From WAPX01 sp964622075 (lineage in GTDB: Archaea > Halobacteriota > Archaeoglobi > Archaeoglobales > Archaeoglobaceae), in contig CAZUMR010000011.1 in the NCBI GenBank assembly GCA_964622075.1, positions 1-20,667 of the forward strand: 20,667 nucleotides of DNA, read 5' to 3'. Position numbers and translations under genes: made by a program. The notes below the pieces were generated by a model, which searched no databases, had not been told where the DNA came from, and saw only the letters and a list, made by a program, of their open reading frames with translations. Below are positions 1 through 7,483 of the stretch, piece after piece (within the stretch, counting starts at the first letter, position 1; each line of letters opens with the position of its first letter).

Positions 1-9
1 CACACCATT

Positions 10-884
10 GAAGCAAAGGTGAACTCCTGAAAATGGAGATTGAAAGAAATCAATACCACGGCTTTCCCCATTCTTCAATGTGAAGAAGCAAAGGTGAACT
101 CCTGAAAATGGAGATTGAAAGTGTTTTTTATGAGCTCTATGTCATTAATTGAATATGGAGAAGCAAAGGTGAACTCCTGAAAATGGAGATTGAAAGGTGT
201 GTATTTAAATAGAAAAACAGTCTGTAAGCATGTCTAAGAAGCAAAGGTGAACTCCTGAAAATGGAGATTGAAAGACTTCATCACCTTTTCCTACATAAAC
301 ACTACTACCACTATTGAAGCAAAGGTGAACTCCTGAAAATGGAGATTGAAAGACAAGTGGGATGTGTATTCTGGTTATAGGCAGTTACCAAGAAGCAAAG
401 GTGAACTCCTGAAAATGGAGATTGAAAGTCTTTAGCTCCTTTTCCTTTTTCTTCAACTCTTCTTGCTGAAGCAAAGGTGAACTCCTGAAAATGGAGATTG
501 AAAGTATATTCCCAAACATGTTTAGGGACTACACCCATCCAAGAAGCAAAGGTGAACTCCTGAAAATGGAGATTGAAAGTCTTCACTCTCCTCTCGAGGA
601 AGTGGGACGGTTTTCCCTCCGAAGCAAAGGTGAACTCCTGAAAATGGAGATTGAAAGCAGTTTTTGCTGCTGAGTCTAAGTATTCTTATTGCTTCGAAGC
701 AAAGGTGAACTCCTGAAAATGGAGATTGAAAGACGCTTTTTTGCCTGTACCATCCCGCCACCAGCACCACCGAAGCAAAGGTGAACTCCTGAAAATGGAG
801 ATTGAAAGATAGGTATCCCTTTTACCTTAATCTCAATTTCCTCCTCCGAAGCAAGGGCGGACTCCTGAAAATGGAGATTGAAAG
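10..884 (+). CRISPR. CRISPR array, 12 repeats of 37 bp, leader-distal part
   Basis: Twelve repeats of 37 bases start at 10, 85, 160, 238, 316, 392, 468, 543, 621, 696, 772 and 848, separated by unique spacers of 38-41 bases. The repeat begins GAAGCAAAGG and ends GGAGATTGAAAG. The first eleven copies are identical; the twelfth differs at three positions in its 5' third. A short CTCC/GGAG inverted pair with a 7-base loop sits in the repeat. The ATTGAAAG end is the usual 5' handle of crRNAs in type I and III systems, so transcription is inferred to run left to right. Decay of the right-hand repeats agrees, because the oldest, leader-distal end normally degenerates. Nine bases precede the first repeat, so the array probably continues off the left edge. 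No cas gene or leader is in view, so the subtype cannot be fixed. Confidence 0.98.
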
Positions 885-924
885 CGGAGCCATAAACAAC
901 CTGTAAAATGCCAAGCCCGCAAAC

Positions 925-953
925 GAAGCAAAGCCAAACTCCTGAAACTCAAA
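925..953 (+). repeat. Degenerate terminal CRISPR repeat remnant
   Basis: This stretch starts GAAGCAAAG like the repeat, keeps AACTCCTGAAA, then collapses to CTCAAAG. It looks like a repeat that lost part of its 3' half. It lies 40 bases after the twelfth repeat, exactly one spacer length, which supports it being the thirteenth and last unit. It marks the distal end of the array. Confidence 0.8.
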
Positions 954-993
954 GCCAAAAACACCCAGAAAATCCGGATCAAACGAGACCAAA

Positions 994-1067
994 AACAGAA
1001 TTACGGATTAAAGCAGAAAATAGAAAAAGCAGAAAATAGAAGCAGTTAATCCGAACAACAGAATTAC
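994..1067. repeat. Short direct, tandem and inverted repeats before the mannosidase gene
   Basis: The stretch is bounded by an 11-base direct repeat, AACAGAATTAC, at 994-1004 and 1057-1067. Inside it CGGATTAA (1004-1011) faces its complement TTAATCCG (1046-1053). Between these are two perfect copies of a 16-base unit (1010-1025, 1026-1041). A palindrome ATCCGGAT lies just upstream at 972-979. It could be array debris, a hairpin ending CRISPR transcription, or regulatory sites for the next gene. Confidence 0.55.
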
Positions 1068-1078
1068 AGTAAAAACAT

Positions 1079-1086
1079 CTTTATTT
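1079..1086 (+). promoter_or_regulatory. TATA-like box for the alpha-mannosidase gene
   Basis: A TTTATTT element lies about 25 bases before the ATG at 1109. No Shine-Dalgarno sequence precedes that ATG, so a leaderless transcript is likely. Confidence 0.45.
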
Positions 1087-1108
1087 CCACTTTTCCTTTT
1101 TTCGACGT

Positions 1109-4100
1109 ATGATGCGTCCTGCAGAGATAGAGAGGAAGGCTTTTGACCTGATGGCGACATCAATAAGAGAACACTTTTTCGTAAACGACTGGGAAATAAA
1201 CGGGGAAAAAGTAACTCTCCCGTTCTCCTGCGAGTCCTCGCCTGAAGATGTATTCGTTATGAGAACGACTGTAGAAGTGCCGGAGGACAGTCTTACGTGG
1301 TTTTTGAAAGTCAGCATGGAAGGAAACGCTCTGCTCAGAGTGGATGGAGAGAGCTACGCTGGTATTGACGACGTGCACACGTACATACCTCTTGAACCGG
1401 GAAAGCACGATTTGGTGATAGAGGCTACACCCCTCACCATGTTTGGCTACCACAAGTGGAAGTTCAGCTTCGATTATGCAATAATGCTTGGAATACTCTG
1501 GGAACCGTACTCTCTGGCTCAAAGGTTACTTGACCTCGTTAGCTTCATAGAAGAGCTGAAAGAGGAGGATCTAAAAAATGCAATAATGAGAGAACTGTCT
1601 CCAATCCTTTTAAGAGTAAAATCAGTTCCAAGCGTGACACAGATAACCCTTCTGAGAATGCTTCTTTACGACGGAGGACTTGGAATAAGGGAGCTGAAAA
1701 TAGGCAGGTTCGACGTCAGGGAAGTTAGACCGGATTACATGTTTCTGTCTGCGGTGTACGGTTTTGGCATTCTGAAGGGCAAGGTTAAGGACATAGCGAA
1801 GCCTGAGAAGGAAAGCTATCTACAGGAAATAGAGAGAGTTGACAGAGAACTTGAAGCAGCTCTGGAAAGACTGAAAACAGAATTCCCGAAGATTGGCAGG
1901 GCTTACGCTTTCGGGCATGCACACATAGATGCTGCTTGGTTATGGAGGTACGAGGAGACGAAGAGAAAGGTTGCGAGAACACTTTCCACAACAGTCAGAC
2001 TTCTTGAGAAGTACGATGCAAGTTTTGCCCAGAGCTCTTCCCAGTACTATGCGTGGATTGAGGAGAATGACCCCGTTTTATTCGAGAAAATCAGAGAGCT
2101 CGTGAAAAAAGGCAGGATAATACCTGTTGGAGGAATGTGGGTAGAAAGCGACGTTCAGCTGATTGATGGAGAATCTCTTGTAAGACAGTTTCTCTATGGC
2201 CAGAGGTACCTGCTTGAGAAGTTTGGCAGAATTGCCAGGATAGGCTGGTTGCCCGATACGTTCGGTTTCTCTGCCTCTCTCCCACAGATAATGTTGAAGT
2301 CTGGAATAAAGCTGTTCTCAACTTATAAGATTCTCTGGAACGAGAGAAACGAATTTCCATATCACGCTTTCATCTGGAAGGGCATAGATGGGAGTGAGAT
2401 ACCAACTCACATAATGATGAGCTACAAGTCTTCAATGACTGCCAAGAGCCTTTACAAGCAGTGGAAAATGTACAAGAACAGACACGATGTGCCTGTAATG
2501 ATATACGCTTACGGTTACGGTGACGGTGGCGGTGGAATAACATGGGAAATGCTTGAAATGCAGAAACACATGAACAAGCTGCCATACATTCCCGAAGTCG
2601 TTAAGGGAGTGGAGGATGATTATATCAAGGAAGTTTCAGAACTCATAACCCAGAAATGGGAGGGAGAGCTGTACGTAGAAGCTCACAGGGGAACGTACAC
2701 GACAAATGCAAGAATGAAGGAGTACATGGCTAAAGCCGAATCCCTGCTGAGGGCAGCAGAGATCTGGTCTGTTCTGGCTGAAATTAACGGATGTTTCGAG
2801 TATCCGGAAGAGCTCAGAGATCTCTGGAAGAGAACACTTTTGCACCAGTTCCACGATGTCCTGCCAGGTTCTTCAATCAGGGAAGTTTACGAGGACGCAA
2901 TAGACGACCTTTCCGGAGTAATATCAAGGGCTGAGGAAATAATAGAGGCCGCAACCCTTGCAATTGCTGAGAAGTTCGGACTGAAGAGTGCAGTGTTTAA
3001 CGACTTGCCTTGGGAGAGGGTAGAGGTCGTTGAAATCGATGGTAAAGAAGTACTCATCAGGGCTCCACCTCTTGGCTGGGCTGAGATTGCTGGGGTTTGT
3101 GAGGCTGGTGGAGCTGCTGAAAACTCAGCAGGCATGGAGTCTGTTGAGAGGCCTGAGGTCAGCATTGGCGATGGAATTACCCTTGAAAACGAATATCTGA
3201 TTGCCACTTTTAACGAGAGGGGAGATCTGATATCCCTCTACGACAAAGTCGAGGGCAGAGAAATGCTGAAAAGCAGAAGCAACGTTCTGATGGCTCACAT
3301 CGATACACCGGGAATGTGGGATGCATGGGATGTTAACGAGGACTTCTTGCTTCAGGGTGAAGAGCTTGAGTGCGAGAAGTACGAGGTTTTTGAAAACGAA
3401 CTTTCCTGCGGTGTGAAGTTTTACAGGAGGTACGGGAATTCAACTCTCACTCAAACGGTCAGGCTTAAGGCAGGCAGCAAACTGCTTGAGTTCGATACCG
3501 TGGTTGACTGGAGGGACAAGGAGGTTCTGCTGAAAGCATGGTTCAACTTCAACGTTCACAACTGGACATCTTTCTACGAAATTCCTTACGGCGTTGTTGA
3601 GAGGCTTGCAGTCAGAAATACCCCCTGGGAGCAGGCGAAGTTCGAAGTTCCAGCTCTGAGGTGGGCTGACGTTAGCGACGGTGAATACGGGGTGGCAGTT
3701 ATATGCCCGTCCCGCCACGGTTATACCAACTGGGACTCAAAGCTTGGACTGAGTTTGCTGAAATCGCCGATCTATCCGAATCCTTGGAGTGATACGGGCG
3801 TTTTCCACTTTACCTACTACCTCTATCCTCACAGGGGCGACTGGTTTGACGGAGAAGTTTACAGGAGAGCGATGGAGGTTTGGTCTCCATTAAAGCTTTG
3901 CTGCGAGGAGCTTGAAGAGACAAATGAGCGTGAGGAGGCTGGAGAATCCAGAGAGGCCGGGGAGGCCAGAGAGACCGGAAAGCTTGAAGAGAGTGGTGAT
4001 GTCGTAGCAAAGGAATATTCTTTAATGAAAACAAAAGCTCTCGTCACGCTGAAGAAGGCTGAAGACGGGGATGGATACATTATCAGGCTGTTCAATCCGT

Positions 4101-4240
4101 CAAGAGAAGAGCTGGAAGTCAGCCTGCCGTTTGACTGTGTGGAAGTTGACATGCTCGAGCTCGAAGAGATCGGGAAAGTTGGCAGAGGGCTTGTGCTCAA
4201 ACCTTTCGAGATAAAGACCCTGAAGTTCAGGTTGAGCTAA
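1109..4240 (+). CDS. Glycoside hydrolase family 38 alpha-mannosidase
   Basis: The 1043-residue product matches GH38 enzymes of the Ams1/cytosolic type in length and motif order. An N-terminal beta region (about 1-125) precedes the catalytic barrel. The barrel carries HAHIDAAWLW (H272 and D274 as zinc ligands), WVESD at 344-348, and GWLPDTFGF with D383 as the expected nucleophile. GDGGGG follows at 471-476, and LLHQFHDVLPGSS supplies the later zinc ligand, H582. Helical and beta-sandwich domains make up the C-terminal half. No signal peptide is seen, so it should act in the cytoplasm on alpha-mannosides, for example in glycan turnover. Residues 932-968 are an unusual Glu/Arg/Gly-rich linker. 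Two ATGs stand in tandem; either 1109 or 1112 could be the start, with a TATA-like box at the leaderless distance. The natural substrate is not evident. Confidence 0.95.
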   Translation: MMRPAEIERKAFDLMATSIREHFFVNDWEINGEKVTLPFSCESSPEDVFVMRTTVEVPEDSLTWFLKVSMEGNALLRVDGESYAGIDDVHTYIPLEPGKHDLVIEATPLTMFGYHKWKFSFDYAIMLGILWEPYSLAQRLLDLVSFIEELKEEDLKNAIMRELSPILLRVKSVPSVTQITLLRMLLYDGGLGIRELKIGRFDVREVRPDYMFLSAVYGFGILKGKVKDIAKPEKESYLQEIERVDRELEAALERLKTEFPKIGRAYAFGHAHIDAAWLWRYEETKRKVARTLSTTVRLLEKYDASFAQSSSQYYAWIEENDPVLFEKIRELVKKGRIIPVGGMWVESDVQLIDGESLVRQFLYGQRYLLEKFGRIARIGWLPDTFGFSASLPQIMLKSGIKLFSTYKILWNERNEFPYHAFIWKGIDGSEIPTHIMMSYKSSMTAKSLYKQWKMYKNRHDVPVMIYAYGYGDGGGGITWEMLEMQKHMNKLPYIPEVVKGVEDDYIKEVSELITQKWEGELYVEAHRGTYTTNARMKEYMAKAESLLRAAEIWSVLAEINGCFEYPEELRDLWKRTLLHQFHDVLPGSSIREVYEDAIDDLSGVISRAEEIIEAATLAIAEKFGLKSAVFNDLPWERVEVVEIDGKEVLIRAPPLGWAEIAGVCEAGGAAENSAGMESVERPEVSIGDGITLENEYLIATFNERGDLISLYDKVEGREMLKSRSNVLMAHIDTPGMWDAWDVNEDFLLQGEELECEKYEVFENELSCGVKFYRRYGNSTLTQTVRLKAGSKLLEFDTVVDWRDKEVLLKAWFNFNVHNWTSFYEIPYGVVERLAVRNTPWEQAKFEVPALRWADVSDGEYGVAVICPSRHGYTNWDSKLGLSLLKSPIYPNPWSDTGVFHFTYYLYPHRGDWFDGEVYRRAMEVWSPLKLCCEELEETNEREEAGESREAGEARETGKLEESGDVVAKEYSLMKTKALVTLKKAEDGDGYIIRLFNPSREELEVSLPFDCVEVDMLELEEIGKVGRGLVLKPFEIKTLKFRLS

Positions 4241-4270
4241 CTTCTGATGGACTATGAGATTTTGGCAATT

Positions 4271-4303
4271 TATTTTTTAATCTTAATGGATTTTATATTT
4301 TTT
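4271..4303 (+). terminator. T-rich terminator after the mannosidase gene
   Basis: Runs of T (TATTTTTTAA and TTTTATATTTTTT) follow the stop codon by 30-60 bases, in the gap between two convergent genes. Oligo-T tracts are the usual archaeal intrinsic terminators. No strong hairpin is seen. Confidence 0.5.
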
Positions 4304-4373
4304 CTCAGGACAACTACTGTATAAACGTATAAAAATTGGGAAATCAAATTAAAATTTAAGTTTAAGTTTGAAT

Positions 4374-5318
4374 CTAAATCATTGACTCAAGAACTTTCAG
4401 CATTTCCTGTTTTGTGAGGTTTCCGTAAACGATTACGGACACGTTATCCACTCTAAAGCCGTAAGCCTGCCACTTTCCAAGGGCAACTCCAGATGTGACC
4501 TTTATTCCACCTATTTCGATGGTACTCTGCCCGCTCATTCCGCTTACGTTGTATAGCACTTTCTCATTTGGAGACTCCACTATCGTGAGGAGTCTGTTTG
4601 TATTCATATCTCCGTAGTAGAGTGTGACGACTTTCGTGCCTGATGAGTTTGAAACTATTGCACCTATAAATCTGCAGGTCGAGGTGTATTTTGGCAGAAT
4701 GAAGTTAAATCCAGCCATCCTTTCCGCCTGAGGTATGCTGACCATTCTGTTGGCCTTTGGAGCACTCTCCTTTTTGCCTCCCATAAAGTCGAGTATTATC
4801 TGCTCGTCTTTTGGCCCGTTTATTGACAGTTTTGCTATTTCCACAGTAACTCCTCTTTTCCACTCTATTTTCTCTGGGAGAAGCTTCTCATTCAGCCACA
4901 CCTTTCCAAGGGAGTTCTCAACGATGATGCTGTTTCCGGAGACGTAGGCTTTTCCACCGTTCAGGATTTTTCCGTAGTCGTACGGGTTGAACGGCTTTTC
5001 TTTAACGATTTTTTTGCCGGTGTTATCCTGAATCAGTTCAACTGATCCGTTGTAAACTATAATTTTGTTTTTTGATGAGTACCATTCAAGAAATTCGTTC
5101 GGTTTGACAAACGTAAACAGCACGGTGTCGTTGGAATTACCCTCCTTTACAATGGCTGTACCGCTCATGCTTTTTATGGAGTCATATTTTTCTCTTATCT
5201 GGGTCATGTTTGCCTTTAAGTGCGAGCTGGAGCATCCAGCCGTGAAAGAAGCGGCCAGAATTGCAAGAATCGCAATTAATACGCACGGTAATGCTATACC
5301 GGTTGCCCGCAATCTCAT
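4374..5318 (-). CDS. Lipoprotein, LolA-like/DUF4367-type domain
   Basis: The 314-residue protein has an N-terminal hydrophobic segment (about 8-27) ending in the lipobox TAGC with C29, so it is probably a lipid-anchored protein outside the membrane. The following region (about 35-180) resembles archaeal LolA-like proteins of the COG2834 type, with a short helix and then alternating beta strands. The C-terminal third, starting at about FNFILPKYTS, resembles the DUF4367 domain. Such archaeal proteins are common, but their role is unknown; the bacterial LolA job of carrying lipoproteins to an outer membrane cannot apply directly. It is convergent with the mannosidase gene. The start is supported by the complete signal sequence; no clear Shine-Dalgarno sequence precedes it. 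Confidence 0.8.
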   Translation of the reverse strand: MRLRATGIALPCVLIAILAILAASFTAGCSSSHLKANMTQIREKYDSIKSMSGTAIVKEGNSNDTVLFTFVKPNEFLEWYSSKNKIIVYNGSVELIQDNTGKKIVKEKPFNPYDYGKILNGGKAYVSGNSIIVENSLGKVWLNEKLLPEKIEWKRGVTVEIAKLSINGPKDEQIILDFMGGKKESAPKANRMVSIPQAERMAGFNFILPKYTSTCRFIGAIVSNSSGTKVVTLYYGDMNTNRLLTIVESPNEKVLYNVSGMSGQSTIEIGGIKVTSGVALGKWQAYGFRVDNVSVIVYGNLTKQEMLKVLESMI

Positions 5319-5368
5319 GGTACGAGTTCGATGTAAGGGGTTTTAGAAGTTTTTGTATTGAGGTTTGT

Positions 5369-5380
5369 ATTTTTAAATAC
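5369..5380 (-). promoter_or_regulatory. TATA-like box for the lipoprotein gene
   Basis: Read on the minus strand the stretch is GTATTTAAAAAT, 50-60 bases before the ATG. It predicts a transcript start near 5345 and a leader of roughly 25-30 bases. Confidence 0.45.
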
Positions 5381-5429
5381 TCAGACTGTTTCCGATCGCT
5401 TACAGCTATCCGATGACAGACCGCAAATC

Positions 5430-5436
5430 TTATAAT
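5430..5436 (+). promoter_or_regulatory. TATA-like box for tRNA-Val
   Basis: TTATAAT lies 33-39 bases before the mature tRNA 5' end, as expected for an archaeal tRNA promoter with a leader of about 10 bases. Confidence 0.5.
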
Positions 5437-5468
5437 CCATTTACAGAATCTGAAAAATAAGAGCTTGA

Positions 5469-5541
5469 GGGCTCGTAGTCTAGCGGTTATGACGTCGCCT
5501 TGACGAGGCGAAGGTCCCCGGTTCGAATCCGGGCGAGCCCA
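5469..5541 (+). tRNA. tRNA-Val (anticodon GAC)
   Basis: The sequence folds into a complete cloverleaf. The acceptor stem is GGGCTCG/CGAGCCC (5469-5475 with 5534-5540). The D arm is GTCT...GAC. The anticodon stem is TCGCC/GGCGA, with loop TTGACGA and anticodon GAC at 5502-5504. The variable loop is 5 bases, and the T arm is CCCGG-TTCGAAT-CCGGG. The discriminator base is A5541. The 3' CCA is not encoded and there is no intron. tRNA genes are common integration sites, and the DNA after this one is AT-rich and foreign-looking. Confidence 0.97.
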
Positions 5542-5720
5542 CTGTTTTTTAAATTTTAATTCTTAGTGGAGTAATAAAATAAAATATTAATCACGGTTTT
5601 TTTATTGTGTATATAATATTGCTTAAAAGGATGTAAACACAACAATGTTAATTGTCTTTATTCTACTATGCAATCTTTAAGTTGCTGAATACCAGTAGTT
5701 TTGAAGATAGTATAGGTAAA

Positions 5721-5729
5721 TTATAAATA
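5721..5729 (+). promoter_or_regulatory. TATA box for the dGTPase-like gene
   Basis: TTATAAATA lies 31-39 bases before the GTG start at 5760. Between them GGTGA (5751-5755) forms a ribosome binding site 4 bases before GTG. Both signals are intact even though the reading frame downstream is broken. Confidence 0.6.
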
Positions 5730-5759
5730 CATTCTAACCTGTTTTTTGTTGGTGATACT

Positions 5760-6617
5760 GTGAATGAAATACTTAAAAAACGTGTTATCTCTGAGAAAAA
5801 TTATGGAACCGATCTAAGGGACGAATACTTAAGAGATAGGGATCGGATATTGTTTTCAAGGGCATTTAGGAGATTGGCGTTTAAAACGCAGGTTGTTTCT
5901 GTATATAGTAAAGAAGTGAGTGACCATATCAGAAGTAGATTAACCCACTCTTTAGAGGTTATGCAGATTGCATCATCTATCGCATTAAACGTAAATATTG
6001 ATAACGAAGGTAATACTAGTAAAGAGTCTGTAATTCCTTATTGTGGAATAGACCATGTTACTAAAAGGCAGGAACATGTACTTAATTTACATTTAATCCA
6101 AGCTATAACATTAGGCCATGACATTGGGCATACGCCGTATGGACATGTTGGAGAAGAAGCGATGTTTGAATTTATTAAAAATGAAGAAGATATTAAAAAT
6201 AAAGAAAATATACGTAAATTGAGACACTGTTTTCAGAGTCTCAAAGTCTGCTGTTTTCTAGAGAAACAATATTTGCCTGATTTTTATGGTCTTAATTTAA
6301 CTGTTGGAACACTGGATGGAATATTTAAACACTCTAATATGAACAACGGAGAAAGAACTCTTTACAAACAACTTTTTGAACTATATTGCGATGAATTCTG
6401 GGATCAATTAGAATTAGAAATAGATAAAAATGTTTTGAATAAATTGAAATTGTACTTGTTTACGTACGCATCTCCTGTAACTCTTGAGGGTGTAACTGTT
6501 GCCATAGCAGATGAAATCGCTCAATTGTGTCATGATGTAGAGGATCTTAGAAGAATTGGTGGTTTTGATTTTGTAGAACCTATTTACGATAAGGTGGTAG
6601 AAGAAGTCGAAAATTAA
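5760..6617 (+). CDS. dgt: dGTPase-like protein, N-terminal catalytic fragment
   Basis: This 285-residue fragment contains the HD metal site and most family motifs. RDRDRILFSRAFRRLAFKTQ (25-44) is the typical N-terminal block. RLTHSLEV gives H63, and GHDIGHTPYGH gives H120 and D121. LTVGTLDGIFKHS (180-192) and VAIADEIAQLCHDVED, with D251, complete the set. All four predicted metal ligands are thus present. It stops at residue 285, just after the last metal-site helix, so it lacks the C-terminal helical region needed for a normal oligomer. It starts at GTG, supported by GGTGA 4 bases upstream. Whether the fragment is stable or active cannot be told from sequence. Confidence 0.85.
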   Translation: MNEILKKRVISEKNYGTDLRDEYLRDRDRILFSRAFRRLAFKTQVVSVYSKEVSDHIRSRLTHSLEVMQIASSIALNVNIDNEGNTSKESVIPYCGIDHVTKRQEHVLNLHLIQAITLGHDIGHTPYGHVGEEAMFEFIKNEEDIKNKENIRKLRHCFQSLKVCCFLEKQYLPDFYGLNLTVGTLDGIFKHSNMNNGERTLYKQLFELYCDEFWDQLELEIDKNVLNKLKLYLFTYASPVTLEGVTVAIADEIAQLCHDVEDLRRIGGFDFVEPIYDKVVEEVEN

Positions 6618-6724
6618 TTCCAAACTTAGATAATCATAAATCTATTAAACTAATTTTTGATGATTTTAAAAACTCTTTAAAAAATTTTAAGGAAAATAAA
6701 AAGGAGCTAATAAAATTAGAAAGA

Positions 6725-7348
6725 TTGTATGTTAAATTGATATTAAACTTGAGTCTTCTCTCAATACCGGACATTCTTAGAAATCTAATATTGCTTGAAG
6801 ATTCTGATCGGGAACAAATTTTAAAGAATAGATATTTGGGAAAATTTAATGAATTAAGAAATATTCTTGGAAATGGTGAATTAACTACAAATAATAGCAC
6901 TCCTATAATAATTAGCACTCTTGAAAATATATTTGATACAGTAATTAAGGAAGATAGACTGCTTAAACTTCCGGATGTTGCAAGATGGGATGTAAAAGGT
7001 AAGGAAATTTGTATGGATCTGGCTGTGAAGTTGCTGGAAGTTTTTAAGAAGTATGAAGCTAAGGCTGGGAAGAACAAAGATCTTATGTTTAGTGTTGTAA
7101 ACAGCGAATTGCGTGATAGCTTATTGAAGTCGTACTGTGTTGGTGAAAAAATAATAGAGAAAAAGAAAAAATTAGCAGAAGGAGAGCTGGAATCAAATGA
7201 AGAATCTGAATTCCGTATATTGGATATACTATCCTCAGAAGATTTACCTTTGAAGATAGCTATTTGGGATTACATTGCTGGTATGACTGATAGTTACATC
7301 ATTAGAGAGTATGAATCACTAACGTTTAAAAAAGTAAGTTTATATTAA
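6725..7348 (+). CDS. dGTPase-like protein, C-terminal fragment
   Basis: This 207-residue frame can begin at TTG 6725, but the same frame is open back to at least 6593, so the true junction with the upstream fragment is near 6612. It is helical and rich in Lys, Glu, Leu and Ile, with no motif of its own. It ends with IAGMTDSYIIREYESL, which matches the characteristic dGTPase C-terminal 'D..sG.TD.yA...y..L' pattern. An AAGGAG at 6701-6706 lies too far from TTG (18 bases) for good initiation, so separate translation is doubtful. Confidence 0.6.
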   Translation: MYVKLILNLSLLSIPDILRNLILLEDSDREQILKNRYLGKFNELRNILGNGELTTNNSTPIIISTLENIFDTVIKEDRLLKLPDVARWDVKGKEICMDLAVKLLEVFKKYEAKAGKNKDLMFSVVNSELRDSLLKSYCVGEKIIEKKKKLAEGELESNEESEFRILDILSSEDLPLKIAIWDYIAGMTDSYIIREYESLTFKKVSLY

Positions 7349-7376
7349 ATTTAATACTATTTTTAGTTATTTCTCT

Positions 7377-7405
7377 GAAACTGGGCAGTTTCTGACCTAA
7401 TATAT
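7377..7405 (+). promoter_or_regulatory. Palindromic operator candidate plus TATA box
   Basis: GAAACTG (7377-7383) and CAGTTTC (7386-7392) form a perfect inverted repeat with a 2-base centre. It is followed within six bases by TAATATAT (7398-7405), a TATA-like box for the membrane protein gene at 7484. A dimeric regulator bound here would sit over the TFB site. The predicted 5' leader is about 55 bases. Confidence 0.5.
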
Positions 7406-7483
7406 CGTTTGCTTTTTAGTTCTTGGAAGAGGGAATAAAACAGAATTAACAAGCTTGAAAAACTCTTGAAAGGAGAGATTTCA

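Larger units (their letters stand above)
5760..7348 (+). pseudogene. dgt: dGTPase-type dNTP triphosphohydrolase, disrupted by a frameshift
   Basis: Two adjacent open frames together encode one HD-domain deoxynucleoside triphosphate triphosphohydrolase. The first frame ends at a TAA (6615-6617). The -1 frame is open across that point and continues to 7348. Adding one A to the AAAA run at 6610-6613 would join them into a protein of about 529 residues, close to the roughly 505 of E. coli Dgt. Enzymes of this family cleave dNTPs to deoxynucleosides and tripolyphosphate; some serve in defence against phages by starving replication. No canonical slippery heptamer is present, so an indel or sequencing error is likelier than programmed frameshifting. 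The gene is markedly A+T-richer than its neighbours and follows a tRNA, suggesting horizontal transfer. Its promoter and ribosome site are intact, so decay may be recent. Confidence 0.8.

Noticed and set aside
311..770. Open frames across the CRISPR array on both strands
   Set aside because: They are translations of the repeat itself, repeating peptides such as FQSPFSGVHLCF, with no ribosome sites; they are not genes.
1010..1041. Further decayed CRISPR repeats in the 16-base tandem unit
   Set aside because: The unit shares only short A-rich pieces with the repeat and has the wrong period; kept as an ordinary tandem repeat.
5620..5700. Tiny ORF (11 codons) between tRNA-Val and the dGTPase-like gene
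   Set aside because: It is too short, AT-rich and lacks a ribosome site; bases 5542-5759 otherwise hold only AT-rich promoter DNA.
6600..6620. Programmed -1 frameshift joining the two dGTPase frames
   Set aside because: The bases before the stop (GTC GAA AAT TAA) do not form an X XXY YYZ slippery site, and no strong downstream hairpin or pseudoknot is apparent; an indel in the A-run is simpler.
5520..7483. Integrated element with attachment sites at the tRNA
   Set aside because: I found no second copy of the tRNA 3' end downstream and no integrase gene, so only composition and location hint at integration.
7466..7483. TTG at 7466 as the start of the M50-like protein
   Set aside because: It would place the GGAG ribosome site inside the gene; the ATG at 7484 has that site at a good distance.
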